DNA of 64,000 bases from CAWGGS01 sp046704745 (GTDB taxonomy: Bacteria > Desulfobacterota > Desulfobulbia > Desulfobulbales > Desulfocapsaceae). The stretch is from contig JBJKRL010000148.1 of the NCBI GenBank assembly GCA_046704745.1, positions 14,394-78,393 of the forward strand, given 5' to 3'. Position numbers and translations under genes: made by a program. The notes beneath the pieces are model-generated. The model was not told where the DNA came from. It searched no databases and was given only the letters and a program-made list of their open reading frames with translations. Positions 53,507 through 62,376 of this stretch are shown piece by piece. How positions within the stretch are numbered: position 1 is the stretch's first letter; each line of letters begins with the position of its first letter.

Positions 53507-53645
53507 AGATGGGTATTTATGTGTTAGAATGAGCAGCTTTTCATCCTGATATTATTTGAGAATCAGTAAATCAGTGGTTTTGATCGGCTTCGCTTGACTT
53601 GCCTCAATCCTACGTTGTTTTCCTCTATTCATCAATTTAAGCTTC

Positions 53646-53764
53646 TTCAGCCTTCAGCCTTCAGCCTTCAGCCTTCAGCCTTCAGCCTTCAGCCTTCAGC
53701 CTTCAGCCTTCAGCCTTCAGCCTTCAGCCTTCCGCCTTCCGCCTTCAGCCTTCAGTCTTCAGCC
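53646..53764. repeat. Heptanucleotide tandem repeat (TTCAGCC), 17 units
   Basis: Seventeen 7-bp units from 53646 to 53764. Fourteen are TTCAGCC, two TTCCGCC and one TTCAGTC. Because 7 is not a multiple of 3, translation yields a 7-residue repeat (QPSAFSL) that is not a real protein. The tract lies in the 513-bp gap between the methyltransferase gene and rpmH; the rest of the gap shows nothing but a possible DnaA-box-like GGTGGATAA near 53960. Confidence 0.95.
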
Positions 53765-54019
53765 TTTTATCACAACCGCTCCCCTTCCGCAAGCTGGGAA
53801 TGGTGCTTAAAAACCAAAATTGTTTGACAGCTTGGTGCTTGTGTGGTTAATAATACTCTTTTGTTGCCTATGCCCTCACGGTTGGAAGAAATAGGGGGCT
53901 GCAGGAAATTGAAGAGGGGCCGGAACAATCAGAACTGACTCTATCTTAGGGATTGTTTTGGTGGATAAATTAAGCTTTTTCATGATTTTTCATGGATATA
54001 GAAACAAAAGGTGTTTGCA

Positions 54020-54157
54020 ATGAGTAAACGTACTTTTCAACCAAGTATTCTGAAACGTAAACGCACCCACGGTTTCCGCACCCGCATGGAGACGCGGGCC
54101 GGCCGTGCCATCTTGAGTGCCCGTCGCGCCAAAGGGCGCAAACGATTATCAGCCTGA
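54020..54157 (+). CDS. rpmH: 50S ribosomal protein L34
   Basis: A 45-aa basic protein MSKRTFQPSILKRKRTHGFR... ending GRKRLSA, the complete L34 sequence. It is the classic first gene of the rpmH-rnpA-yidD-yidC-jag-mnmE cluster near bacterial replication origins. AAGGTG-like Shine-Dalgarno lies about 6-8 nt upstream. rnpA begins 5 nt after the stop. Confidence 0.97.
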   Translation: MSKRTFQPSILKRKRTHGFRTRMETRAGRAILSARRAKGRKRLSA

Positions 54158-54162
54158 TTCTC

Positions 54163-54507
54163 TTGAAAGAATTTGCGCTTCCAAAGACGTCCTTGGTGCG
54201 CAAGGGCTGGGAGTTCGAACAGATATATAAAAAAGGGAAACGGATACATGGAGATGGTTTCTCCCTTATATATCAAGGAAACGATCTCAGTCAAAACCGG
54301 CTTGGGATCAGCGTCAGTGGGAAAATAAAAGGTTCCGTGAAAAGGAACCGTATTAAACGGATAATAAGAGAATCATTTCGTCTAAACAGGGAATGTTACC
54401 CGCAAAATGCAGATATCGTCTTTACCGTACGGCCGGGTTTTTCGCCCAATACTCCCTCTGCGGTAAGTTCGTCCGTACTTCTTCTTTTATCGGCGAAAAA
54501 GAGATAA
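54163..54507 (+). CDS. rnpA: Ribonuclease P protein component
   Basis: A 114-aa basic protein that assists the RNase P RNA in tRNA 5' maturation. The RNR signature is VKRNRIKRIIRESFR (about residues 60-74), with the conserved RIHGDGFSLIY strand upstream. The start is TTG at 54163. The gene ends 1 nt before yidD. Confidence 0.95.
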   Translation: MKEFALPKTSLVRKGWEFEQIYKKGKRIHGDGFSLIYQGNDLSQNRLGISVSGKIKGSVKRNRIKRIIRESFRLNRECYPQNADIVFTVRPGFSPNTPSAVSSSVLLLLSAKKR

Positions 54508-54508
54508 A

Positions 54509-54742
54509 ATGAAAGCTGAAAGAATGAATCTGCCACGAAACGTCCTCATAGGCCTGATCCGGGTATACCAGTACTTAATCTCTCCTTTGTTCCCTCCCAG
54601 TTGTCGGTTTGAACCCACTTGTTCCAACTATGCCCTTCAGGCGATAGAACGCTATGGTATCCTGCGCGGAATGTATCTGGCCGTTCGCCGCATTCTGCGT
54701 TGCCACCCCTTCTGCCGGGGAGGTTATGATCCCGTACGATAA
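54509..54742 (+). CDS. yidD: Membrane protein insertion efficiency factor YidD
   Basis: A 77-aa protein with the family signature LIRVYQYLISPLFPPSCRFEPTCSNYALQAIERYG (about residues 16-50), and conserved CHPFCRGGYDP at the C-terminus. It helps YidC-dependent insertion. Placement between rnpA and yidC is the usual one. Confidence 0.95.
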   Translation: MKAERMNLPRNVLIGLIRVYQYLISPLFPPSCRFEPTCSNYALQAIERYGILRGMYLAVRRILRCHPFCRGGYDPVR

Positions 54743-54819
54743 CATTTCTGTGTTCCCAGAGCCTGAGGTCTACCGGATAACGAACAACATTTACGAGTTT
54801 TTACAATACGGAAAATTGC

Positions 54820-56478
54820 ATGGACAATTATAGAGCTTTTCTTGCGATCGCCATTTCATTTGTCATTCTCATTATATACCAGTATTTTTTTGCCGGGTTC
54901 GAAACAAAGAAAGTACCTGAGAATACAAAACCGGGGACTACGGTTGAGCATGTGGCGGCACCTGTTTTAAAAAAGGAGGCCCAGGTTCAAAAAGTGAGTC
55001 CGAAGCCGATGCCGGCAGCTCCTCCGAAGATTGCCGATCACCCGGCCAGAGAAATAGTTGTTGATACCGATCTCTATAAAGCTGTTTTCTCCGAGCAGGG
55101 CGGTATGTTGAAGAGTTTCGTGCTCAAAAAATACAGAGAAACAGATAAAGCGGATTCACCAGGGAAGCAGCTTGTCGAGACGAAAGCGACCCAGGGGTAT
55201 CCCTTGGATTTTACCTGGGGATCCGCCGTCGGACAGGGGCTTCTGTATACCAGTGACAATCGAGAAGTATCCTTTAAAAACGGTGACAAAGCGCAGTTGG
55301 TTATGCATGCCGTCACCGATTCCGGGGTAAGGGTGGAGAGGAAGTATACGTTCAGCCGCGATAAGTATTTAATCAATCTCGAGGTAAAGGTTGCAAACAC
55401 GACTTCCGGATTGTTGCAGGGAGAACCGAACCTTCTCCAAGTGAATGTCCCCTTCGAAGACAGCGAAGCCAAAAGCAGATATAACTTTACAGGACCGGCT
55501 GCATATTTAAATGGGAAGCTGGAGGAATACAAGAGCAAAGAGATTACCGAAGCTCCGAAAACCATACAGGGAACGATCGACTGGGCAGCCTACGAAGGGA
55601 CGTATTTCATATGCGGCATCATGGGAGATAAGAAAGAACTCTCATCCGTGACCATACAGGAAAAGGGAGAGATGGTCCATATGGCGGCTGTCGGAAGATT
55701 GGATACCCTGTCGCCAGGGGCGGAAATAGTTTACAACTATCAACTGTTTTATGGACCCAAGAAACTGTCATTGTTGAGGCAGGTTGGAAAAAATCTTGAT
55801 AAATCGGTAAATTTCGGTTGGTTTGATGTAATTGCAAAACCAACCTTATGGCTTTTAAACTTTTTATACGGTTTTGTTCACAATTACGGCATTGCCATTA
55901 TCCTGGTGACCATCCTGTTCAAGGCTGTCTTCTGGCCGATTACCCAAAAGGGTATGAAGTCCATGAAAAATATGCAGAAATTGCAGCCCAAGATGGCTAA
56001 ACTAAAGGAAAAATTTAAAGACGATCCAGCTCGGATGAATAAAGAGGTCATGAACTTGTATAAAACATACAAGGTCAATCCTCTGGGTGGCTGTCTTCCC
56101 ATGGTGTTGCAAATTCCAGTGTTTTTTGCCTTATACAAGGTCTTGCTGCAATGTATTGAACTGCGGCATGCTCCTTTCATGCTCTGGATTACCGATCTTT
56201 CCGCACCCGACAGGTTATGGCCCGGTCTGCATATTCCGTATCTCGGCGGCATTCCGGTCCTGACACTTCTGATGGGTGTCTCCATGTTCTTTCAGCAGAA
56301 GATGTCGCCGACGACAGCTGATCCAACACAGGCAAAGATCATGATGTTTCTGCCGGTGGTCTTCACGGTCATGTTTGTCAATTTCTCTTCGGGTCTCGTC
56401 CTCTACTGGTTTGTCAACAATCTGTTGTCGATCCTGCAGCAGTATCTCATCAATAAGCAGCCGGTGAAAGCGGTTTGA
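54820..56478 (+). CDS. yidC: Membrane protein insertase YidC
   Basis: A 552-aa inner-membrane insertase: N-terminal membrane anchor (FLAIAISFVILIIYQYFFAG), a large periplasmic beta domain (about 60-330), and five C-terminal helices with the conserved LQPKMAKLKEKFKDDPARMNKEVM cytoplasmic loop (Arg/Lys rich) and NPLGGCLPMVLQIPVFFALYKVLL. It works with Sec and alone for small proteins such as AtpE. Gram-negative long form. Confidence 0.97.
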   Translation: MDNYRAFLAIAISFVILIIYQYFFAGFETKKVPENTKPGTTVEHVAAPVLKKEAQVQKVSPKPMPAAPPKIADHPAREIVVDTDLYKAVFSEQGGMLKSFVLKKYRETDKADSPGKQLVETKATQGYPLDFTWGSAVGQGLLYTSDNREVSFKNGDKAQLVMHAVTDSGVRVERKYTFSRDKYLINLEVKVANTTSGLLQGEPNLLQVNVPFEDSEAKSRYNFTGPAAYLNGKLEEYKSKEITEAPKTIQGTIDWAAYEGTYFICGIMGDKKELSSVTIQEKGEMVHMAAVGRLDTLSPGAEIVYNYQLFYGPKKLSLLRQVGKNLDKSVNFGWFDVIAKPTLWLLNFLYGFVHNYGIAIILVTILFKAVFWPITQKGMKSMKNMQKLQPKMAKLKEKFKDDPARMNKEVMNLYKTYKVNPLGGCLPMVLQIPVFFALYKVLLQCIELRHAPFMLWITDLSAPDRLWPGLHIPYLGGIPVLTLLMGVSMFFQQKMSPTTADPTQAKIMMFLPVVFTVMFVNFSSGLVLYWFVNNLLSILQQYLINKQPVKAV

Positions 56479-56544
56479 GACAGGCAATAACGAAAGGTGG
56501 AAAAGGGTTCACGCTCTTTTCGGAAATACTATCAAGGAAAATCG

Positions 56545-57450
56545 ATGTCGTTAAATAAAAAGGATTTCTACGGGAAAGAAATCACCGATGCTATAAAGAA
56601 GGCATGCGATGAATTTGGTGTGGCTCAGGAGCAGTTGGATATCGATGTAATGGAAACAGGTTCGACCGGGATTTTCGGATTGATCAGGAAAAAGGCCCAT
56701 ATAAAGGCCGCCCTCAGGGCGGTACAAGAGGTTGAAGAAGAGCAGCCTGTCGTCGTCGAGAAGAAAAAAGAACCGAAAAAACCTGCTCAGAAAGTGGAAA
56801 AGCAAAAGAAAAAAGAACCTGACCAAGAGAAAGAACCTGAATTGGAAGACGATGATACTGACGATAACGACTCGTATGATGACGATTCGGATTCACAGGG
56901 AGGAGATCTCAGTCAGGAGAGCCTGGATATCGTAAAGCAAGAACTTACGCGGTTGTTGGAACTTATGGGCTATCCTTCTGAAATCCAAATGGAGTCAACC
57001 GGGATCTCTGTTCATTGCAGTATCAAGGGCGAGTTTGAAGAGCCTCTTTGCGGCCAGGATGGCAAAACACTTGACAGTTTGCAGTATATTCTCAGAAAAA
57101 TCATTGCCCGAAAGGTTTCCGAACGCGTTCGACTGTCGTTAGACATTGGTGATTTCAGAGAGAGAAGGCAAAAAGAGTTGGCGCAAAAGGCACTCGAGCT
57201 TGCTCAACAGGTCAAAGAGGATGGTAAGACCCAGGTCCTGGCAGCCTTGAATCCTTCAGAACGCAGGGTTATCCATATGGCCCTGCAGGAGGATAAGGAA
57301 ATTCGCAGTCGCAGTGTCGGTGACGGGCTGTTCAAGAAAGTGCTTATCTACAAACCGGGAAAAGGCAAAAAGAACGGCGGCGGATCACGTAGGCAACACA
57401 ATTCCCGTGGCCACAGGGGGAAAAGTTCTAAGACGGAAAAAGAAAAGTAG
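56545..57450 (+). CDS. jag: RNA-binding protein Jag (KhpB)
   Basis: A 301-aa protein with an N-terminal Jag_N domain (SLNKKDFYGKEITDAIKKAC), an acidic/Lys-rich disordered linker (about 75-130), a KH domain (CSIKGEFEEPLCGQDGKTLDSLQYILRKI) and an R3H domain (NPSERRVIHMALQEDKEIRSRSVG), followed by a basic Gly/Arg-rich tail. ATG 56545 has AAGGA upstream; an earlier in-frame ATG (56497) overlaps nothing useful. Follows yidC in the conserved cluster. Confidence 0.94.
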   Translation: MSLNKKDFYGKEITDAIKKACDEFGVAQEQLDIDVMETGSTGIFGLIRKKAHIKAALRAVQEVEEEQPVVVEKKKEPKKPAQKVEKQKKKEPDQEKEPELEDDDTDDNDSYDDDSDSQGGDLSQESLDIVKQELTRLLELMGYPSEIQMESTGISVHCSIKGEFEEPLCGQDGKTLDSLQYILRKIIARKVSERVRLSLDIGDFRERRQKELAQKALELAQQVKEDGKTQVLAALNPSERRVIHMALQEDKEIRSRSVGDGLFKKVLIYKPGKGKKNGGGSRRQHNSRGHRGKSSKTEKEK

Positions 57451-57698
57451 AAGGATGAGACTGAAGGCTGAAGATTTAAGGCTGAAGGAAAAGAAGTAAA
57501 TCAAGCAACAAAAAAACTGCAGAAACTACAGCAATTACAGAAATAACAGGAAAGACAGACTGAAGCAACTGAGGCAACGACAGCAACAGCAGGAACAACA
57601 GGAATAGTAGCAAAAGAAGTTAAGGCTAGAACTCCAACAAGACAAAAAACAGCAGGCTGAAGATAAAAGACCTTCAGCATCCATACCTGAATAATTCT
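57451..57698. other. Strand-asymmetric A/C/G-rich gap with heptamer remnants
   Basis: A 248-bp gap between jag and mnmE. It begins with GGCTGAAG-type words that are the complement of the TTCAGCC heptamer (57459-57488) and continues with an A- and CAG-rich, T-poor stretch (about 57500-57660) containing repeated ACAG and CAAC words. No gene is supported: short open stretches (for example ending at 57535) have no start or relatives. Confidence 0.5.
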
Positions 57699-59090
57699 AT
57701 GTCTCCATCAGCAGCAGATATCCAGACAATTGCTGCAATATCAACACCACCGGGTGCCGGCGGCATCGGCATTATCCGCATGAGCGGCCCCGAATCTTTG
57801 GCCATACTCCAGAAAATATTCAAACCGAATTCACAAACGGCCACGTTTTCCAGCCACCGGCTGTATTATGGTCATATCGTCCGACCGTTTGACCAGAAAA
57901 CCTTAGACGAGGTCCTGGCGGTTTATATGCATTCTCCGGCGACATACACACGAGAGGACGTCGTGGAGATCCATTGCCATGGAAGCTTTCTTGTCCTTCA
58001 GAACATTCTGGAACTGATCCTCTCCCTGGGGGTTTCTTTGGCAGCTCCGGGCGAGTTTACCAAGAGGGCGTTTTTAAACGGCCGCATCGATCTGACTAAG
58101 GCCGAAGCAGTTATTGACATACTGAACGCCAAGACTCGAAAGGGTATTGATCTTGCCGAAGAACAACTGGCAGGAGCGCTTTTTAAACGTATCGATGCAA
58201 TAAAAGAGACCCTTGTTCATATCCGTGCTTTGATCGAAGTAGCTATTGATTTTCCCGAAGACGATGTCGAGATCGTCGATCAGATGCAACTTCTAGAGCA
58301 GGTACAGAAACAGGTTCAAGAACCGTTGCGTGAGCTGGTCGACAGCGCCGATAACGGCAAGGTTTTCAGGGACGGAATCAGTGTGGTTATCGTCGGCCGT
58401 CCCAATGTCGGAAAGTCAAGTCTGCTCAATACCCTGCTTCAGGAGGAACGGGCGCTGGTGACAGCCGTACCCGGAACAACACGTGACACTATTGAAGAGT
58501 ATATCGATGTAGAGGGGATTCCGGTTCGGATTGTCGATACGGCGGGAATTCGTGAACATGCAGATGAAGTCGAGGCTCTAGGCATCATTCGGGCGAGAAC
58601 GCATATCAACCAGGCTGATCTTGTCCTCTTTATGATAGATGGTTCGGAGACTATCGAAGAAAAAGATATGGATCTTTATCGAACCATCAGTCACAAGCCG
58701 TTGATCATTGTCATAAATAAGATCGACTTGGTGCCGGATCCTGAAAAGGATAAATCAGGACCTTTTACCGGCAGACCCATAGTCAGGATATCAGCAAAAG
58801 AACAGACGGGAATCGACTGGCTGAAAGAATCGATCTTCAAAGCAGTGACCACCGGAAATGAACAGTGGCAGGAAGACGCCTGCGCCCCCAATATTCGCCA
58901 TAAAGACGCGCTGATCCGGGCACTGGCGGCCTGCAGGCGGGTGGAAGATGGCCTGCAAAACGGTCTTACCAACGACCTGTTGGCAATTGATATTCAGATA
59001 TGTCTTGCGCATCTGGCCGAAATCGTAGGAGAAACCACAACCGACGATATCCTGGATGCGATTTTTACCAAGTTTTGTATTGGGAAGTGA
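57699..59090 (+). CDS. mnmE: tRNA modification GTPase MnmE
   Basis: A 463-aa GTPase that partners MnmG in U34 modification. N-terminal formyl-THF-binding domain (TIAAISTPPGAGGIGIIRMSG), helical domain, G domain with GRPNVGKSSLLN, DTAGIRE and NKID, and the C-terminal motif FCIGK with the Cys. Full length. It ends the rpmH-mnmE cluster; parA/parB and rsmG that often follow are absent. Confidence 0.98.
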   Translation: MSPSAADIQTIAAISTPPGAGGIGIIRMSGPESLAILQKIFKPNSQTATFSSHRLYYGHIVRPFDQKTLDEVLAVYMHSPATYTREDVVEIHCHGSFLVLQNILELILSLGVSLAAPGEFTKRAFLNGRIDLTKAEAVIDILNAKTRKGIDLAEEQLAGALFKRIDAIKETLVHIRALIEVAIDFPEDDVEIVDQMQLLEQVQKQVQEPLRELVDSADNGKVFRDGISVVIVGRPNVGKSSLLNTLLQEERALVTAVPGTTRDTIEEYIDVEGIPVRIVDTAGIREHADEVEALGIIRARTHINQADLVLFMIDGSETIEEKDMDLYRTISHKPLIIVINKIDLVPDPEKDKSGPFTGRPIVRISAKEQTGIDWLKESIFKAVTTGNEQWQEDACAPNIRHKDALIRALAACRRVEDGLQNGLTNDLLAIDIQICLAHLAEIVGETTTDDILDAIFTKFCIGK

Positions 59091-59367
59091 TATTCAGGCT
59101 GAAGGGGGTAAAGCAGAAGACCGAAGGTAAGGAGACAAGAGTCAAAATATAGGGGCCGGAGGAGATAGGCATAGAGGATGATAGGGATAGACTGAGGGGG
59201 TAAAAAATGCCGAAGACTGAAGGAACAACGGCTGAAAGAATATCGTATTAAAAACTTAATTAAAATTTAAGATTGCATAAGGTTCTTGTAAAGATGAGTT
59301 AGATTGTAGTTTAAAATGGAAGTTAAAACAGATAAATATCCAGGAAACATGGGATTGAGGAAGAGGA
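59091..59367. other. Gap after mnmE with degenerate heptamer words
   Basis: 277 bp with no gene. GGCTGAAGG and ACCGAAGG words near 59098-59130 resemble the TTCAGCC heptamer complement. No terminator was seen. Confidence 0.4.
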
Positions 59368-59723
59368 ATGCGTGATCACACAAAGCTTCGGGCCTTTACA
59401 TTAGCTGATGAGGTGGCAGTATCGGTTTATCAACTTACGGCTGAATTCCCTAAAGAAGAGTTGTATGGACTGACAGCACAAATGAGGCGGGCTGCTGTGT
59501 CGGTTCCTTCAAATATTGTTGAGGGATGTGCACGCGACAGTCAGGCTGATTATCTACGATTTCTTAACATTGCTTTTGGATCACTTAGGGAACTTCATTA
59601 TCAATTAGGCCTGTCTGTACGACTTGGATTTTCAAATGAGGACGTACAACAACACTTACAGGAAAAATTGAAGAAACAGAAAAAGTAATGAATCGTTTGA
59701 TATGTTCCTTGCGTGACAGTTGA
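59368..59723 (+). pseudogene. Four-helix-bundle (S23/DUF) protein gene with a -1 frameshift
   Basis: The first frame encodes 106 aa (MRDHTKLRAFTLADEVAVSVYQ; PSNIVEGCARDS is the family signature) and stops at 59688. The family's C-terminal helix is encoded in the -1 frame: reading one extra A in the A5 run at 59663-59667 gives QEKIEETEKVMNRLICSLRDS, ending at TGA 59721-59723, about 118 aa in total, the usual length. So the gene has a one-base deletion (or sequencing error) in the homopolymer, unless a programmed frameshift occurs. Family function is unknown; members are often found in rRNA intervening sequences or near mobile elements. Confidence 0.8.
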
Positions 59724-59836
59724 TTCATTCTTGTTAGTGAAAATAACCGAACAATTCTATGCTCTTACCCTTTATCTGTTTTTAATCCTGATTATTTCCA
59801 TAGACTTGACTTTCCATCAACCGAAATCTATTTTTC

Positions 59837-59878
59837 CTCAGCCCTCAGCCCTCAGCCCTCAGCCCTCAGCCCTCAGCC
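59837..59878. repeat. Heptanucleotide tandem repeat (CTCAGCC), 6 units
   Basis: Six perfect 7-bp units followed by a degenerate one (CTCAGGC). It is one base different from the TTCAGCC family at 53646 and lies just downstream of the frameshifted gene. Confidence 0.9.
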
Positions 59879-59891
59879 CTCAGGCTGAATG

Positions 59892-62171
59892 TCACTTTTT
59901 CTCCCATTGGTTTAAGAGATCTTCAGCTACCTTCTTGTCATGAAAATCGCCCTTGACGGAAAGGGCTTTTTTAAGACTATCGATGGCCTTCTCCTTTTGG
60001 TTCTCGGCATAAAGGGTCAGTGCAAGATGATAATTGATTGTGGAATCGTTGGGAACGGTCTGCAGAGCCTGTTCAAATTGCGATTGGGCCAAGGAATACG
60101 ACTGTCTTTTGTAATGGACGTAACCTAGCGTATCTGCGATGTGTGGTTCTTCAGGGAACTTCTGTTTGGCAATCATGGCCAAGCGCAGCGCCTCTCCCAG
60201 ATCCGGATTCGCATCTTGAGTGATAAGCCAGGCAAGGTTGTTGGCGGCAGGTGCGAAATCCGGGCTGATATCAAGTGTTGCTCTATACTCTTTTTGGGCT
60301 TCCGGATAGTTTCCTTGCGCCTCGAACAGACTTGCCAGACCCATATGGGCAGCGGCGGAATCGGGTTGTGATTTGATAAGCTCCCGATACTCGGCGATTG
60401 CCTGGTCGATCTTTCCGAGCTTGCGCATGATCCCGGCAATCACCATATACGGCTGGGGGTTTTGGGGGATGAGTTCCTTCGCTTTCTTGAACGAGTCAAG
60501 TGCTTTGTTCAGTTCCTTCTGTTTGAGATAAATATCTCCCAGGAGGATGTAATGACCGCCGGATTTCGGAGCTTTGGCGATATACTTTTTAACGAGATCG
60601 GCGGCTTTGTTCAGATCACCGCTGCTGGTAAGAGCTGAGAGTATCGCTAAGGCCCTGGAATTGCCCGGAGAGATGTCCAATATCCTGGTGTAGATAGCAA
60701 TTGCTTTATCCTTTTTCTTTTGGCCGAGATAGGCCACTCCCAGATTGCTCATGATTTGAAGATTATTTGGGACTTTTTCGTTGAAGTTCTCAAGCAACTT
60801 TGCTGCGTTATCGTAATCCTTTCCCAGGAGCATCGCCTGGGTCAAAAACATTGCCGCCTGAAAATTGTGGGGATCTATTTTTATGGCAATGGCTGCCTCT
60901 CTTTTCGCGGCGTCGCTGTTGCCCTGCATCAGTAAGATTTGGGAGAGCAGGGTATGATACTTCGAGTTCCGAGGAGATTTTTGAATGGCATCCTCGACTG
61001 ATTTCTGCGCCAGTTCGATCTCGCCGGTTACAAGGTGGGCAACGCCCAGATAAAAGGAAGGTTCTGACCATTTAGGATAATTCTTTACAAGAGTATTAAG
61101 GACATCTACGGCATCGGCCGTTTTTTTATCTTTGAGAAGGAACTTGGCCTTGACGAGATTTGCGCCGCTTTGCTTGTCATTTTTTTTCAGAATGTCGTCA
61201 ACAAGGCTTCGTGCCTTGTCGAATTTTTTTTGGTCGAAAAATATACCCGCTAGTTCCGCCTGAAGATCGAGTTCATCCGGCAGGTCTTTTATATCCTGCT
61301 CAAGAGCCGAAACGGCCTGGTCGACCTTCCCCTGTTTTTTGTAAAATTCTGCCAGAAGGAGGCGAAAAGAGACGTTTTTAGGGGCGGCTTCAATCGTTTT
61401 TTTAATGTTTTCCTCTGCCAGATCGTATTTTTTCTGATTTTGATAGAGACCGGCCAGCATCATATACGTCTGGGGAATTTTGGGGAATTTCTTCGTCATC
61501 TCAACCAAAAGCTGTTCCGCCGCATCGGCCTTTTTCTGCTGTTCATAGGCAAGGACAAGGGTGTTGTAATTGCTGAAATTGCCAGGGTCGTAAGTGATGG
61601 CTTTCTTGAAATATTCTTCCGCTTCCGGATATTTTTTCTGAGCGAAGGAGATCCTTCCTTTTATATTGTAGAATCTGTCGGTTTTTGGTTCCTTTTTAAG
61701 GGCCTTGTCGATTGCTTCTTCGGCCTTTTGGAAATGACCGTCCAAAAGTTCGAGGTTTGCCAGAAGAGCGAGCGCATCCGGATATTCCGGGTTGATTTTC
61801 AGAACGGCTTCGATCTGTTTACGGCTTTCATTTTTATTCTTGGCAAGGAGGTAGAACTCAGCCAACTTGGTTCCCGCATCAAGGTTATTGGGGTCAAGAC
61901 TGGTTACACGTTGTAGTTCCTGGAATGCTCCCCGGAGATTATTTTCTTTGAGGTATAAAAGACCGAGGTGGTATCTGGCATCGGCGAATTTGGGGTCGAT
62001 CTTTATCGCATTCTGCAATTCGATAATTGCCGATTTGTTCTCGTTTTTTTCGATATAAGCCAAGGCCTTTTTGTAGTAGGTCGCTTTTTTCTCCTGCGGA
62101 TTGGAACAGGAGGCGAGTAGGGGAAGAACAAGAAGGAATATGAGCAGGAAGATGGGCAGTTTATATTTCAT
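59892..62171 (-). CDS. TPR-repeat lipoprotein, PrsT-like (exopolysaccharide-associated)
   Basis: A 759-aa lipoprotein: signal peptide with lipobox LLASC (Cys about residue 21) then about 20 tetratricopeptide repeats to the C-terminus (motifs such as YPEAEEYFKKAITYDPGN). The organisation matches the PEP-CTERM/XrtA-type PrsT TPR lipoprotein linked to exopolysaccharide export. ATG 62171 (MKYKLPIF) follows GAGG. It is divergent from the Wza-like gene, so the two probably share control elements in the 205-bp gap. Confidence 0.88.
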   Translation of the reverse strand: MKYKLPIFLLIFLLVLPLLASCSNPQEKKATYYKKALAYIEKNENKSAIIELQNAIKIDPKFADARYHLGLLYLKENNLRGAFQELQRVTSLDPNNLDAGTKLAEFYLLAKNKNESRKQIEAVLKINPEYPDALALLANLELLDGHFQKAEEAIDKALKKEPKTDRFYNIKGRISFAQKKYPEAEEYFKKAITYDPGNFSNYNTLVLAYEQQKKADAAEQLLVEMTKKFPKIPQTYMMLAGLYQNQKKYDLAEENIKKTIEAAPKNVSFRLLLAEFYKKQGKVDQAVSALEQDIKDLPDELDLQAELAGIFFDQKKFDKARSLVDDILKKNDKQSGANLVKAKFLLKDKKTADAVDVLNTLVKNYPKWSEPSFYLGVAHLVTGEIELAQKSVEDAIQKSPRNSKYHTLLSQILLMQGNSDAAKREAAIAIKIDPHNFQAAMFLTQAMLLGKDYDNAAKLLENFNEKVPNNLQIMSNLGVAYLGQKKKDKAIAIYTRILDISPGNSRALAILSALTSSGDLNKAADLVKKYIAKAPKSGGHYILLGDIYLKQKELNKALDSFKKAKELIPQNPQPYMVIAGIMRKLGKIDQAIAEYRELIKSQPDSAAAHMGLASLFEAQGNYPEAQKEYRATLDISPDFAPAANNLAWLITQDANPDLGEALRLAMIAKQKFPEEPHIADTLGYVHYKRQSYSLAQSQFEQALQTVPNDSTINYHLALTLYAENQKEKAIDSLKKALSVKGDFHDKKVAEDLLNQWEKK

Positions 62172-62376
62172 TTTGGTACCTCGCACCGGAAATGGTGAAA
62201 CTGGGATGGCTTTTCAGGTAATGGAGAAATCAATCTGTTTTTCATAGTATTTAAAAAGAATAAATATTTCTATGAAAAAGTAAAAATATTTGCTAGCCTT
62301 TTTTCATATTGCTATGACCATCTTACTCTCATACAATTTAATACAATGACGGTATCCTCTACAAAGGAGAGCAACT

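Noticed and set aside
53594..53827. Open frame encoding a (QPSAFSL)n protein
   Set aside because: It is a translation of the TTCAGCC heptamer array, with no start signal or family resemblance.
53940..53970. Possible replication origin near rpmH
   Set aside because: Only one imperfect DnaA-box-like word (GGTGGATAA) and no dnaA, parA or AT-rich cluster was seen; gene order alone is not enough.
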